Assembly (NCBI GenBank): GCA_002077045.2
Contig: KZ111193.1
Span: forward strand, 1 to 64,000
Source: Rachicladosporium sp. CCFEE 5018
Lineage: Eukaryota > Ascomycota > Dothideomycetes > Cladosporiales > Cladosporiaceae
Length of the DNA: 64,000 nt
Direction: 5' to 3'
Below are positions 34,301 through 45,157 of this stretch, piece by piece (positions within the stretch are counted from its first letter, which is position 1; each line of letters starts with the position of its first letter). The notes beneath the pieces are model-generated. The model made no database searches and was not told where the DNA came from. It saw only the letters and a program-made list of their open reading frames with translations. The position numbers and the translations under genes are program-made.

Positions 34301-34662
34301 CTTCCGCCGCCTCCGTCGCACGAACTATGACTCCCGCCGACGACAACATGGACCAGGAAGGCAGGAACTCTCTGCATGCCCTGTCTGCGAAGCTTGTCGG
34401 TCGTGCACAGAAGGAAGGCGATATGAGTAAGAAGGAGCGTCTGTTGAACTTTGCCAAGGTATGTCACGTCCGCAGTTCATCGTGATGCAGCACTGACAGA
34501 ACTGAACAGGTACTCAACGACTCGCTCATCAGCGCTCGCGAAGCGCAGATCTCGGCTGAGACCGCGCAGACGGCAGCTCGTAGTGCGCAACTGTCGTACG
34601 AGATGACGATGAAGAGTGTGGCCATGCTTCAGCGCTTGGCTTCTAGTATGAACAGGACTTGA
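31350..34662 (+). CDS. Large disordered Ser/Thr/Pro-rich protein with conserved-looking C-terminal helix
   Basis: Four exons rebuilt (31350-31778, 31835-33988, 34045-34458, 34510-34662) with introns of 56, 56 and 51 nt, all with GTAYGT/GTATG-type donors and CAG acceptors. The product is 1049 aa. The N-terminus MPLSDITNAQQPPAARYKR is followed by basic, Ser/Pro-rich text with many SP/TP sites, suggesting CDK or MAPK regulation (inference). Residues ~500-560 hold a more ordered block (LVTLLREANHEDALISQCG, LEGKCGPPTTEIDPEQLFSMFG). The final exon encodes a long Ala/Ser/Gln-rich amphipathic helix starting VLNDSLISAREAQISAE. It contains no catalytic domain, signal peptide or membrane helix. No named family is recognised. 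It is divergent from GWT1. Confidence 0.75.
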
Positions 34663-35465
34663 AAGTGACTGCAATGCGGAGGTTTCGTATCATGTCGCTG
34701 AGAGCTGATTGCCACAGCATTGTCCGCACAAGAATGTTTGCACGGAAGGGAGGGAGTATTGTACTTGTATTTCTTCTGGCTCATGGAATTGGGCAGCATG
34801 ATACCCTGTATCCTAGATGGGCATTGTACTACAGAGAGGCTCTCGGAGCCTTCTTGGGCGCAAGCAGCAGCTTCAATATGCAAGAGGTATGTCTTCTCTA
34901 CACGTGCTACTCGGCAGGGTTGTCCCGCTGCATCGTTGCTGGTTGGCAACGCAATGTTTCGAGTCTCACAGTGTTGAATCTCCGCTACTCTGAAAGTTCT
35001 GAGAAGCTCCTGTGCTATCATAACACACCTGAAATGGTGAGGTGGTCGCTCTGAGGCCTTGATGAGAGAAAGCAGCGCACCGTCAATGCTTCACTGCACA
35101 TCGCACTCTCACAAGCACAGCATCAGAGCGCTGCGGTGTTGTGGTCGGGGTCATACGAGCACGACCTAGGTTTGAGACCTTTGGACAAGTGAAAGGACTC
35201 GTTGCTTGTCGTTGGCCGCTCGAGATGCATACGAGCGATGTCGGATGCTGCTGGGAGGAGCAGACATCTACTAAGTCATCCAAATTCTTTAATGAGGCTC
35301 ATCGTCTCCTTGAACTGGGGTTCACGTGTTCCCGAGGAGAGTCAAGCTGGGAAGCAGCAAAAGTCCGCCGTCTGGTCCTGGCTTTCGCTTCCCACCACGC
35401 TCTCACGCAAAATGACCACACGACCAAAAGATCAGTCACAACGAACAGCTGTGTGCTAGAATGGG
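34663..35465. other. Intergenic, disordered-protein gene to tRNA
   Basis: 803 bases, largely 3' UTR and spacer. A T-rich run stands near 35425. No gene was supported. Confidence 0.45.
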
Positions 35466-35538
35466 TGGACAATGTAAGACTTGAACTCACGACCTCTTCC
35501 ATGCTAAGGAAGCGCGCTACCAGCTGCGCCAATTGCCC
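35466..35538 (-). tRNA. tRNA-Ala (AGC)
   Basis: A 73-nt cloverleaf on the minus strand without intron. The acceptor stem GGGCAAT pairs with ATTGTCC (one G-T). The D arm is GGCGCAGCTGGTAGCGC. The anticodon stem CTTCC/GGAAG encloses the loop TTAGCAT, whose central triplet is AGC (alanine). The T arm contains GAGTTCAAGTC. The discriminator base is A. The A-box and B-box positions fit RNA polymerase III promoters. Confidence 0.95.
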
Positions 35539-35945
35539 AGGCATGTCTCTGGATACCAAGTTTGCAATATAATCAAGTTTAAAACTCTTGACGCGGACGC
35601 GACGAGTTACCCGAGCGTGCGCCGCCGTGCAGAGACGTACGCCAGACACGGGGCTTGTCAAAAGAGCGTGGTGTACTAGGCACAAGGGAACTAGAGCGAT
35701 TGTCCCAAGCTATCATGGAGGAATTGGAGAGTGCAGCAAGAGAGGGGCGGCCAGTAAATTGTGGGGGCTGGTTCACCTGGCAAATAGCGGGCTCGGGAGC
35801 AAATTTGCGCACCTTCCTTCGAAGTTCAGCGCTTCCATTACCTGTCGCATTCTCCTTCCTAAGTAATTGACATCAACACCAGAACATCTCATATTTGATC
35901 CATACAAAGCTGCGCACGTCGCGATACAACGCGACAACAGCAGCC
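35539..35945. other. Intergenic, tRNA to HMG-box gene
   Basis: 407 bases with no supported gene; it contains the divergent upstream sides of the tRNA and of the HMG-box gene. Confidence 0.45.
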
Positions 35946-37172
35946 ATGGCACACGCGACGCCAGGCGAGAAGCGCCCGGTCTCCATCGACGTCGGCGAGT
36001 TCGTGCGCACACGCGACGCGGTAAGTCGTGCTGTCCATGCAATGCGCCAAACGCGTCTCGAGTCGATGAATGGGGCTATACTGACGGCTCTGTAGCTCTC
36101 CACTGCATACATGTCACTGTCCACATCGATAGACCACGCCGTCAAAGCTTATATCGCGCACACCAACGTCGTACTCGCTGGCGACGCCGCTCTGGACGTC
36201 TCCTACCTTACCCAACCTTTCAACACCATCACATCCGCGCAGATCGCCCAGCTCGCCCTTAGTCATGGAACGAACGGCGCGATCGCGTTTCCAGCGGCGA
36301 CGGCAGGTGCGGAAGACACAGATGGAAAGAAGAAAAAGAAGCGCGCCTACAAAGCTCGCGATCCCAACGCGCCGAAGCGACCTCTCACAGCCTACTTCCG
36401 ATTCCTGCAGGAGCAGCGACCAGGTCTGACAATCGAGATGGCGAAGGCGCGGGACGGCGCTGCCAGCAAACCGGGCGATCTCAGCAAGGAAGCCACGGAG
36501 CGTTGGCACAAGATGGCCAAGGAAGACCAGGAGCCTTACAAAGAGGCTTACAGAGACGCGCTGAAGGACTACGAGAAGGAGGTCGAAGCTTACAAGGCGA
36601 GCACTGGACTGCCGGTCGAAGATGCAGCCTCGCCAGTGGATGAGGAGACGTTGATTCCGGGGATCACTGCGGCTGCTGCAGAGGCTGAGGACGAAGAGAC
36701 CAGCAGTGATGACTCTTCTTCGGATGACGATGACGATGAGGAGGAAGAGGACGCCAAGCCTGTCATGCCACCGCCACCACCACCTAAGGCTGTGAGTCCG
36801 GTAAAGAAGACACCCAAGTCGGCATTGAAGAAGACGGAAAAGTCTGCTCCTGTTGCGGCATCGCCTGCACCGCAGACGCCGAGATTCAGCAGTATCAATC
36901 CCGGTGGTGCTTCGCAGAGCGTGGCGAAGAGCTCGAGCCCTGAGATCGAGCGTAAGCGCAAGGCGACTTCGGATGCTGTCGCTGATGGTGAAGAGGGCAC
37001 GAAGAAGAAGCGAGGCCGGAAGACGAACGCTGCGAAAGCTGAGGAGGCGGCGGCTGCTGCTGCTGCTGCTGCTCCACCTGCGGCTGTACTGCCTAGCAGC
37101 GATGGCAGCGGTGATCTGAAGAAGGAAAAGAAGAAGAAGCGGAAGTCGGTCGTGGCTGGGTCAGATGCATAA
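35946..37172 (+). CDS. HMG-box chromatin protein, Hmo1-like
   Basis: Nuclear DNA-binding protein of 383 aa. The first exon is 75 nt (35946-36020, MAHATPGEKRPVSIDVGEF), then a 75-nt intron (donor GTAAGT, acceptor TGTAG) and the main exon from 36096. The N-terminal ~75 residues form a helical region, comparable in position with the box-A-like part of Hmo1. The single clear HMG box is at ~116-190, starting PNAPKRPLTAYFRFLQEQRP and ending at YKEAYRDALKDYEKEVEAY. A long acidic run (DDSSSDDDDDEEEEDAK) and Lys-rich C-terminal tails follow (KKKRGRKTNAAK, KKEKKKKRK). The layout suits a non-sequence-specific architectural factor, as Hmo1 is at rDNA and ribosomal-protein promoters. It could also be an Nhp10-type INO80 subunit. 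Confidence 0.85.
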
Positions 37173-37524
37173 GCCAGCGGTGGCACCACGATGCATCATG
37201 CAGGTCGACCGCTGCACGCAAATAGAGATGTCGTGGGTATTTCTGTTCGATTACGGTGCGCAGGCTGTTCAAGATACCTCTGGCGTTGGATGCATATATT
37301 GCCCGGTCTGGCGGCTGTTCAGGTACATGTAGGTCAGCTCCGATAAGGGAATTCAAGACTTGCTCACTTTCATGCAGGAAGCTCTGCAAGCTCCACACCC
37401 CACTTCCCTTTCCCCATCCCCACATGGCTTCCAATGCTTAATTCCCATGTTTCCTTTCACGTAATAGTTTCTATGCTAAACAAACAATCGTGATCCTCAA
37501 TTCTGAGTGAGACTTTTCGCCAGT
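37173..37524. promoter_or_regulatory. Urease promoter region
   Basis: 352 bases between the HMG-box stop and the urease start. It holds one CGATAA at 37341-37346 that fits the HGATAR site of AreA/NIT2 nitrogen regulators, ~180 bp upstream of the ATG. Confidence 0.45.
37341..37346 (+). promoter_or_regulatory. Candidate AreA/NIT2 GATA site
   Basis: CGATAA matches HGATAR. A single copy can occur by chance; its position upstream of urease, a nitrogen-scavenging gene, is what makes it worth listing. Confidence 0.3.
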
Positions 37525-40100
37525 ATGAACCTCGCACCCAAGGAGATCGACAAGCTCCTGATATCCCATCTCGGCTCTCTTGCACAACGCCGTCTAGCCC
37601 GAGGCGTGCGACTCAATCATACCGAAGCACTCGCTCTGATAGCCAGCGTGCTGCACGAGCTCATTCGCGATGGCAATCACACTGTTGCAGACCTCATGGC
37701 TTTCGGTCCCACGCTGCTGGGCCGAAGACATGTCCTGCCGTCTGTACCACAGAGCCTAACAGAGTTGATGGTCGAGGGTACCTTTGTCAATGGCACGTAC
37801 CTGGTCACCGTGCATGATCCTATCGCGACTGATGATGGAGACTTGGAGAAGGCGCTGTATGGAAGCTTTCTACCGGTCCCGAAGACCGACAAGTTCCCAT
37901 GGCCGGTGGAGGACATGACTCTGTTCGAGCCGGAGAAGCAGCCTGGAGCTATTGTGGCAGTGAAAGGCAATGCTGGGAAGATCGTCCTCAACGAAGGACG
38001 GAAACGCATCCGACTCAAGGTTACGAGCAAGGGTGACCGGCCGATCCAGGTAGGCAGTCATTACCACTTTATCGAGACGAATCCGAAGCTTCAGTTCGAT
38101 CGCATCCGAGCACATGGGTATCGACTCGACATTGCTGCCGGGACGAGCGTGAGGTTTGAGCCCGGTGACTCGAAGACTGTGACTTTGGTCCAGATCGCCG
38201 GGAATCAGGTAGTCAAGGGTGGCAACGGAATTGCCACTGGGAGTATCCATGATGAGTCGATTGCCAAGGACATCGTGCATCGCCTGAAGGAAGGTGGATT
38301 TCTGCACGTTCATGAGCCTTTGGCAGATCAAAAACTGGATCCGTTCACCATGCCGAGGGAAGACTATGTGGCTATGTTCGGGCCTACCACAGGAGATCGA
38401 GTGAGGTTGGGCTCGACGGATCTTTGGATTAAGGTCGAGAAGGACATGACAGCTTACGGGGACGAGTGCACGTTCGGTGGTGGCAAGACGATTCGTGATG
38501 GTATGGGTCAGGCGGTGGGTTGGGCTGATACGGAGTGCCTTGACACTGTCATCACCAATGCATTGATCGTGGACTGGACCGGAATCTACAAAGCTGATAT
38601 TGGTCTGAAAGACGGACTCATTGTCGGCATCGGCAAGGCTGGCAATCCGGACGTCATGGCTGGAGTCGACAAGGCTATGGTGATTGGCAGCAACACCGAC
38701 GTAATCGCTGGTGAGCACAGCATTGTGACGGCAGGAGGCTTCGACAGCCACATCCATTTGATCTGCCCTCAGCAAGCAATTGACGCTGCCGCATCTGGTA
38801 TCACAACATTTCTTGGTGGTGGCACTGGACCGAGCACGGGAACCAACGCAACGACATGCACACCGAGTGCTTCAATCATCGAGCAAATGCTGCAGGCTTT
38901 GGACACGATTCCACTGAACGTTGGAATCACCGGTAAAGGTAACGACTCCGAGCCAGGACCACTGCGAGAGCAAATCGCAGCAGGTGTGTGTGGACTCAAG
39001 CTGCACGAGGATTGGGGTACCACGCCTAAAGCCATCGATACTTGCCTGACAGTATGCGACGAGGAAGATGTGCAATGTCTGATTCACACCGACACTCTGA
39101 ACGAATCTGGCTTCGTCGAGACAACGGTTGCGTCGTTCAAGGACCGCACGATACACGCCTACCACACAGAAGGTGCTGGTGGAGGCCACGCTCCGGACAT
39201 CATCTCAGTTGTGGAGCACGCGAACGTCCTTCCCAGTAGCACCAATCCCACGCGACCCTACACAGCTAATACACTCGACGAGCACCTCGACATGCTGATG
39301 GTTTGCCATCATCTCTCGCGCAACATCCCTGAAGACGTAGCGTTCGCTGAGTCCCGGATCCGCGCCGAGACCATCGCAGCCGAAGACGTCCTGCACGACC
39401 TCGGGGCGATCAGCATGATGTCCTCTGACTCGCAGGCCATGGGTCGATGTGGCGAAGTCATCCTCCGCACTTGGAACACAGCCCACAAGAACAAAGTCCA
39501 GCGCGGCTCTCTTCCCGAGGACAAGGACACAGACGCCGACAACTTCCGCGTCAAACGCTACGTCGCCAAGTACACCGTCAACCCCGCCATCGCCCAAGGC
39601 ATGTCCCACCTCATCGGCAGCGTTGAAGTCGGTAAGCTCGCCGACCTCGTGCTCTTCCCTCCTTCATCATTCGGTGTGAAGCCCAAGCTCGTCATCAAGG
39701 GCGGAATGATCAGCTGGGCGCAGATGGGCGATCCCAATGCTTCTATTCCGACCGTGGAGCCTGTGTACATGCGACCTATGTTCGGTGCTATGGTACCCAA
39801 AACGTCGATTGCGTGGGTTAGTAAGACCGCAAAGGAGGGTGCGGTGAAGGGGTATGGCTTGAAGAAGAGGGTCGAGGCTGTGAAGAATTGTAGAAAGATT
39901 GGTAAGAAGGACATGAAGTTAAATGATACTATGCCGAAGATGAAGGTTGATCCGGAGAGATATGTGAGTGATTGCTCTCGAGCTGAATGGAACTGGGACG
40001 TGCTGACTTTGCGTGACAGACTGTTGAGGCTGATGGTGAGGTCCTGACGGCTGAACCATCCGTCACGCTGCCATTGACGCAGCAGTACTTCGTGTTCTAA
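37525..40100 (+). CDS. URE1: Urease
   Basis: Nickel enzyme hydrolysing urea to ammonia and carbamate in the cytosol. The ATG at 37525 (MNLAPKEIDKLLISHLG) matches fungal and plant ureases; an upstream in-frame GTG is ignored. One 56-nt intron (39964-40019, donor GTGAGT, acceptor TGACAG) near the end yields the C-terminus LPLTQQYFVF, standard for ureases. The product is 839 aa, a fused gamma-beta-alpha single chain. The nickel and active-site residues are present: His409 and His411 (GGFDSHIHL), carbamylated Lys492 (GLKLHEDWG), the His in LIHTDTLNESGF and in HAYHTEGAGGGHAPDI, the flap Cys-His (MVCHHL), and the Asp in MMSSDSQAMGR. The numbering is offset by two from jack bean urease. It requires accessory proteins UreD/F/G, not present here. 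A DUR3-type urea permease fragment lies 9 kb upstream. Confidence 0.98.
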
Positions 40101-40755
40101 GGGATTATGTGGCGAGGTGTCGAGGCAAGTACGTACAGCGCCAATCGAGCAGCGCGATATTATCGCGCGTCTTGGCATCACCAGGATTATTCCTGTCGCT
40201 GAGCAGCCCCACTGTTCAAGGACTGCATGAAGATATCCAGACAAAGGTGACGAGCGATTGGAGCGAAATATGCAGCCTTGTGCAATTTTAGATCTCTCAT
40301 CCGGCCCAAATCTTGCCAAGCCGGGTATCGATTAATCAATTCGCAACACATGGAACGGCTACCCGAGATGAGACAGCTCTCCGACATCGATCGTTCCATC
40401 CTCTATCAGCGAAACCGAACTCCACGCCGCCACGCGCTTCGTAACATCATCTCATTAGCGAGCGATGCGGCACACACCGAGAGTCCACAGCGGGGCCAAG
40501 GTCTTGTATAGTGTGACATAGATGAGGTGAGAACGCCGCAGAGACTCCTGATCGCCAGCTATGATCTCTTGAGCAGATTTGGGTGAGAGGGAGTATATAC
40601 TGTTTCTGTCATTCCATATCCTTTTGTCCTTTCATATCCAATCAGCAGTAGTCAATCGTCAACCAGTCACTCGTTCAAGTAGCAAGTCTACTCCATCCAG
40701 TCTTTACCACACCACAACAGGTCTGCGACCTCAAATCCCCAATACAACTACCAAC
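40101..40755. promoter_or_regulatory. Promoter region of the GH45 endoglucanase
   Basis: 655 bases. A TATA-like TATATA stands at 40594-40599, about 160 bp upstream of the ATG. A pyrimidine-rich leader with two CATATCC words and a CCAAT follows. No gene was supported. Confidence 0.5.
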
Positions 40756-42089
40756 ATGTCCTCCATTAAGTCCCTCGCCTTCCTCGCCCTAGCCACCGGC
40801 CTCGCAACTGTTTCGAATGCGCAGTCCACTTCCGGCATCGGCACCACAACCCGCTACTGGGATTGCTGCAAAGCGTCCTGCTCATGGCCCGGCAAGGCGT
40901 CCGTCTCCAGCCCGGTGGCACTCTGTGACAAGAACGACTCTCCACTCTCGGACTACAACACGCAGTCTGCATGCGCAGGCGGGAGCAGCTACATGTGCTC
41001 AAGCCAAAGCCCGTGGGCTGTGAGCGACAGCTTGGCATATGGGTTCGCGGCTGTGAGCATTCCAAGTGGGAGTGAGGCTACGAGCTGTTGCTCTTGCTAT
41101 GAGTATGACCACCCTGGCTCGAGGCCTGATCATTATCGCGAAGCTGACGGGCAGTAGGCTGACCTTCACCTCCACCTCCATCACCGGCAAGAAGATGATC
41201 GTACAAGCGACCAACACCGGCTCGGACCTTGGACAGGGTCAATTCGACCTCGCCATCCCAGGTGGCGGCGTCGGTATCTTCAACGCTTGCACTGACGAGT
41301 GGGGTGCTCCTGCAAGCGGCTGGGGCGCGCAGTACGGTGGCATAAGCTCGAACACTTGCTCGACTCTGCCATCTGCACTACAGTCTGGCTGTGGCTTCCG
41401 TTTCGGTGACTGGTTCGAAGGAGGTAAGTGAACGGGCTTATAATGATGATGCGCGAACGAGAGTGGCGAAGCTGACGATGTGAGTAGCCGACAACCCGGC
41501 CGTCGACTGGAAGAAGGTTACCTGCCCCAAGGCAATCACCGACAAGACTGGCTGCGTGCGTGATGGCGAGACACCGACTGGCGATAGCGCGAGCACTGCC
41601 GCAGCCGTAGCCTCCAGTGCTACACCCACCTCAGTAGCTGCTTCGTCAGCTGCTGCGTCGTCGGTCATTGCATCCTCAGCCGCTGTGTCCTCCGCTGCCG
41701 CCTCATCAGTCGCTGCATCCTCCGAGGCCGCCTCAGTCGCATCCTCCGCGGCCTCTTCAGCGTACACTCCCCCGACCGCCAGCAGCGCAGCTCCGACCAC
41801 CACCTCGTCAGCCTACGTTGCCCCAGTGGCTTCCTCGAGCGCCTCGTCGACCTCTGCGGTCGCTCCGGTAGCGTCATCTGCGTCTCCATCATCAGCATAC
41901 GTGCCCAGCGGTCCTACTGGCGCTGCTCCGGGTCCTCCGCCACCAGCGTCCAAGCCGGCTGCCGCCGGTACTCCTCCACCAGCGTCCAAGCCGGCTGCTC
42001 CGGCGCCACCAGCATCTGCTCCTGCTCCACCAGCTAGCTACACGACTCCTGAGGGAGCTTGTGCTGTGCAGTATGTGTACGAGGAGTAG
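40756..42089 (+). CDS. Secreted GH45 endoglucanase (EGV-like) with Ser/Ala/Pro-rich tail
   Basis: Cellulase of glycoside hydrolase family 45, cutting beta-1,4-glucan. Three exons (40756-41102, 41158-41423, 41488-42089) give 404 aa. A signal peptide (MSSIKSLAFLALATGLATVSNA) is followed by STSGIGTTTRYWDCCKASCSW, the family start with its catalytic Asp in YWDCCK. The general-acid region is GGGVGIFNACTDEWG. Cys-rich segments such as CCSCYE match the disulfide pattern. After the catalytic domain (~residue 225) a low-complexity tail rich in Ala, Ser, Pro follows, with a duplicated PPPASKPAA unit (two copies of a 24-bp word near 41937 and 41974). It ends with a short hydrophobic, acidic segment after YTTPEGACAVQ. 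There is no CBM1 (no Cys-rich cellulose-binding motif), unlike many fungal EGV enzymes. The tail is probably O-glycosylated. Confidence 0.92.
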
Positions 42090-42247
42090 GAAATGCATAG
42101 AGAGGAAACGAGACTTTGACTTCGCAGCGTTCTTGTTGAGATATGGTGTTGATCGCATTGTACATTCACATAGCTTCATGTACGTAGGACTTTTGGGCTC
42201 TTCCATTCATAGACATACTGTCCCATTAAAAGCTTCCCTACATCTCA

Positions 42248-42744
42248 TCAAGACTGATGGGCCTTCACCTTCTGCCACAACCCGGCATCAGTCTCGACGC
42301 GTACCTCCTTGCCAGTGTCCAGCTCGTTGTAGCGGCGCAGATCCATGTCCTTGTCGAGCAGCGGGATCACGTACTTGTCGAAGGTCTGCCAGTATGGGTT
42401 CTCCAGATGGTATCTGCATCCAGGTAAGCATCTTAAGTCACCTTTGGAGTGCCGGTGCATCGTCAAGGCTGAACCGAAAAGGGACATACTTTTGGCTACT
42501 CTCATGCAGGTATCGTTCGACGATCGTGAAGGCTCGAGGGTCTTTCTCGTGTTGCATCACCAGCCTGCGAACGCATCAGCATTTATTTCAAAGGCCATCG
42601 ACGAATGCAATCCTTAATTCACCAGCTCAAGCATTCCTTGTCGTTGCTGTAGACTTGACTCGCTTCCTGGAGCTTAGCCGTGAGCTTCTTGATGCTCTCT
42701 GCATCGTCTTTGGCGTACAGATGGACCACCAGAGTGTAGACCAT
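42248..42744 (-). CDS. ABM-type small alpha/beta-barrel protein
   Basis: Rebuilt as three exons (42623-42744, 42490-42564, 42248-42413) with introns of 58 and 76 nt; 120 aa. The start MVYTLVVHLYAKDD is followed by LVMQHEKDPRAFTIVERY, then HLENPYWQTFDKYVIPLL and MDLRRYNELDT. This pattern is that of fungal proteins of the antibiotic-biosynthesis-monooxygenase (ABM, dimeric ferredoxin-like) fold. Members include quinone-forming oxygenases and heme- or quinone-related factors, but many fungal ones have no known reaction. It contains no membrane helix or signal peptide. It stands convergent with the GH45 gene, 158 bp away. The splice models restore every frame, which supports the gene. Confidence 0.75.
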
Positions 42745-43085
42745 GATTGCGTTGAACGACTAAACAAGTCGTAGAGATTGGCGATTCCAGTTCAAGTAAA
42801 GAATGAACCGCACTGCGTAACGCTGCATCTTGAAGTCGTGAGCCTAAAGCTACATTGTCCTCTCGAAGAGCCGTGGTAGCGCCGCAGCCTCATTGGAAAG
42901 AGCTCGTCCGGAAGCTGACAGACGACTGACTATGCATCGCGAAGCCATAGACATCGCTGACAGATGCTGATATTGCGCATTAAGCTTGACATTGGTCTAT
43001 GTATGGTACACACTACGATCTATGCGGTATCACTTCATCATCACGCTGAGTTACATGCATCTTGTCACCACACCGTTTTCCCTGT
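42745..43085. other. Intergenic, ABM-like gene to MCR1
   Basis: 341 bases between the ABM-like start (-) and the MCR1 stop (-). Nothing recognised; probably the ABM-like promoter and the MCR1 3' UTR. Confidence 0.5.
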
Positions 43086-44178
43086 CTAAAACTTGTACAC
43101 TTGCTCCTTGCTAAACCCAAGCTCCTTCAGGTAGCCGTCCAGTTCACCCTGATCCGCCGGACTCTTCTTGGCTCCTGAGATCGCCTTGTACAACCCAGGC
43201 GGCCCACAAACAAAGACCTTCACATTCCCCTCGTTCGGCCCTGGAATCGTAGTCTTCAGCAGCTCCTTCGTGATATGTCCCTTCCCCTGCTGCCACCCCT
43301 CAGGCGGTGTGTCAAGCACGTACAAAGCCCTAAATCGATCGGGGAACTGCTGCTCGATATCGTCAAACTCTTTGCGGAGCAATATGTCGGCTTCTGTGAG
43401 GTTGCCGTAGATGAGCGTCACCTTTGTTTTGTCCTCGGGGTTCTTGAAAATGGCTCGCGCAAGCTGGTAGACTGGAGTGATGCCTGTGCCACCTGCGAGA
43501 AGCGCGATTTCCTCGTGCTTGTTCGCTTCCCACTTGTACTTCGGGATCGGACCTTTCATCTCTAGCGTGTCGCCTGCTTTCATGTCGTGAATATGCTTGC
43601 TCATTGGACCATTGGGATACTTCTTCACGATGAAGTCTAGATAACCCTTCTCCTCCTCGTCTGATGTGGGAGTGTAGGGTCTGATGACTGGCTTCTCCAT
43701 CTCCGGGCCCTTGAACTTCGTGATGAGTGCGCTGGCGACATTTAGACCGGAGACAGAATCCTCAGAGTCGAGCTTGAAGCGGAATTTCTTGGTGTTGTGG
43801 TTTATGGGTATAACCTCGGAGAGAGTGAGTGGTATGAAGCCTTGGTCGCCGCCGGTGAAGGTCTTCGATGCTGGCGCCGGGGGAGCATTGGTGACTTTGG
43901 TCGTGGGAAGGCCGGCAGCGGCTTGAGGGGAACGTGTGGCGTAGTAGTACCCACCACCTGCAGCAGCGGCAGCGAGACCGCCGTAGAGGAGGGTGTTGCT
44001 GCCACCGGACTTTGGAGCTTCGGAGGCGTATGTTCGGGCATGCTGCGAGATGGGGGTTAGTCACTGGCTGGTCAAAGATGGTCCTTCAGCAAGGAGTGCA
44101 ATCTTTGCGGACACAATGCTGGATATAACATACTCTGGCGAACGACTGCGCTGGCCGAAAAGCTCTTGAAGCGAACAT
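43086..44178 (-). CDS. MCR1: Mitochondrial NADH-cytochrome b5 reductase
   Basis: FAD enzyme passing electrons from NADH to cytochrome b5 and ergosterol-linked acceptors. The first exon is 45 nt (44134-44178, MFASRAFRPAQSFAR, an Arg-rich mitochondrial targeting start). A 91-nt intron (44043-44133) leads into exon 2, which begins HARTYASEAPKSGGS. A hydrophobic Gly/Ala-rich anchor (LLYGGLAAAAAGGGYYY) fits the known outer-membrane/intermembrane-space forms of Mcr1. Catalytic marks: FAD-binding RPYTPTSDEEE, NAD site LLAGGTGITPVYQ and CGPPGLYKAI; the C-terminus is KEQVYKF. 333 aa, close to the usual ~320-340. The conserved region between anchor and FAD motif (NTKKFRFKLDSEDSVSGL) reads cleanly, without indels. 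Confidence 0.95.
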
Positions 44179-45157
44179 GACTGCGATGTGTTGGATGAGA
44201 GAAAGTCAAAGGTTAAGCTCTCGAAGAATCAACAATGTTGCTGAGGAGCCGTTTGGTCAACGTCACCATGCAGCCAATGGATCACCTCAAGATGACTTTC
44301 CAATTGGAATATCTTCCGACGCTTGGGTGCGGTTTGTGACAAGAGTCGAACTATCTGGATCGCACAGAGTGTCTCAGCTTCCACCGGAGTCTGAGATGTA
44401 GGTAGTACCATGTTCCATACAAGCTGTGGTGGTATCGAAGAATTACTTACCGGTGTAAGCACTTGTCCAACCACCATAGGTGCGTGCCATGAAGACAAAG
44501 CGATCGAGAAGGCGGTCACAATCTCGCCTACCATCCCCATAGATAGTCATGATCTAGTATTCAAGGCGGAGATCGATTGCCATCCCTGTCGACCTTCTGA
44601 CGGAGGAGGGATGGAACAATACTGCACTGTCACGATGTATTCGGCTCTCGTAGAAGCTGGAACCCAGGTAATGCTAACACCAACTTCATTGCGATAGTGG
44701 TTGTTCTTACTACTATGTCTGTGAGAGGCTTGGCCGAAGTATGTATCATAGCCATCGGATTCCCTCTCAGCTCCTCTGAGCGGTGCAAGCGAGACTCATC
44801 GTCGTGGCTGCGTCTGTTGGAGCGTAGGATCGTCCCAGACTTTTTGGAGAAACGATTGCAAGTGACTTGTTGAGCTCGTCACTACCAGTGGCAAGAGGAA
44901 GGGAACTTTGCGCTTCTCACGTATCAGCGTATCATCGTACTTGGATCGGATTCACGTGTTGACATGAGCACATGTAAGGACACTGAGATATGGAGAGGCA
45001 GAGCCGTTTGGCAGGATCGAGAGGTCGAAGTGTTGTACATTATATACAGGTAAAGATACGTTCTGCCGTCCCACCAGCTTTCCATGTCACAGCCGTTTCA
45101 CCCCTTCTATCCGTTTTTACCACCGACTCCTGTCAATGCCATTCTTGTATTTGTCAT
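44179..45157. other. Intergenic, MCR1 promoter side to GH17 3' end
   Basis: 979 bases with scattered short frames and no recognisable protein. No RNA gene was recognised. Confidence 0.45.

Noticed and set aside
36590..37189. Minus-strand poly-Ser/Ala/Phe frame opposite the HMG-box gene
   Set aside because: A low-complexity shadow of the Asp/Glu and Lys runs on the plus strand.
37870..38775. A 301-aa open frame antisense to urease
   Set aside because: It is the mirror of a highly conserved GC-rich coding region; composition follows the sense codons and no domain is present.
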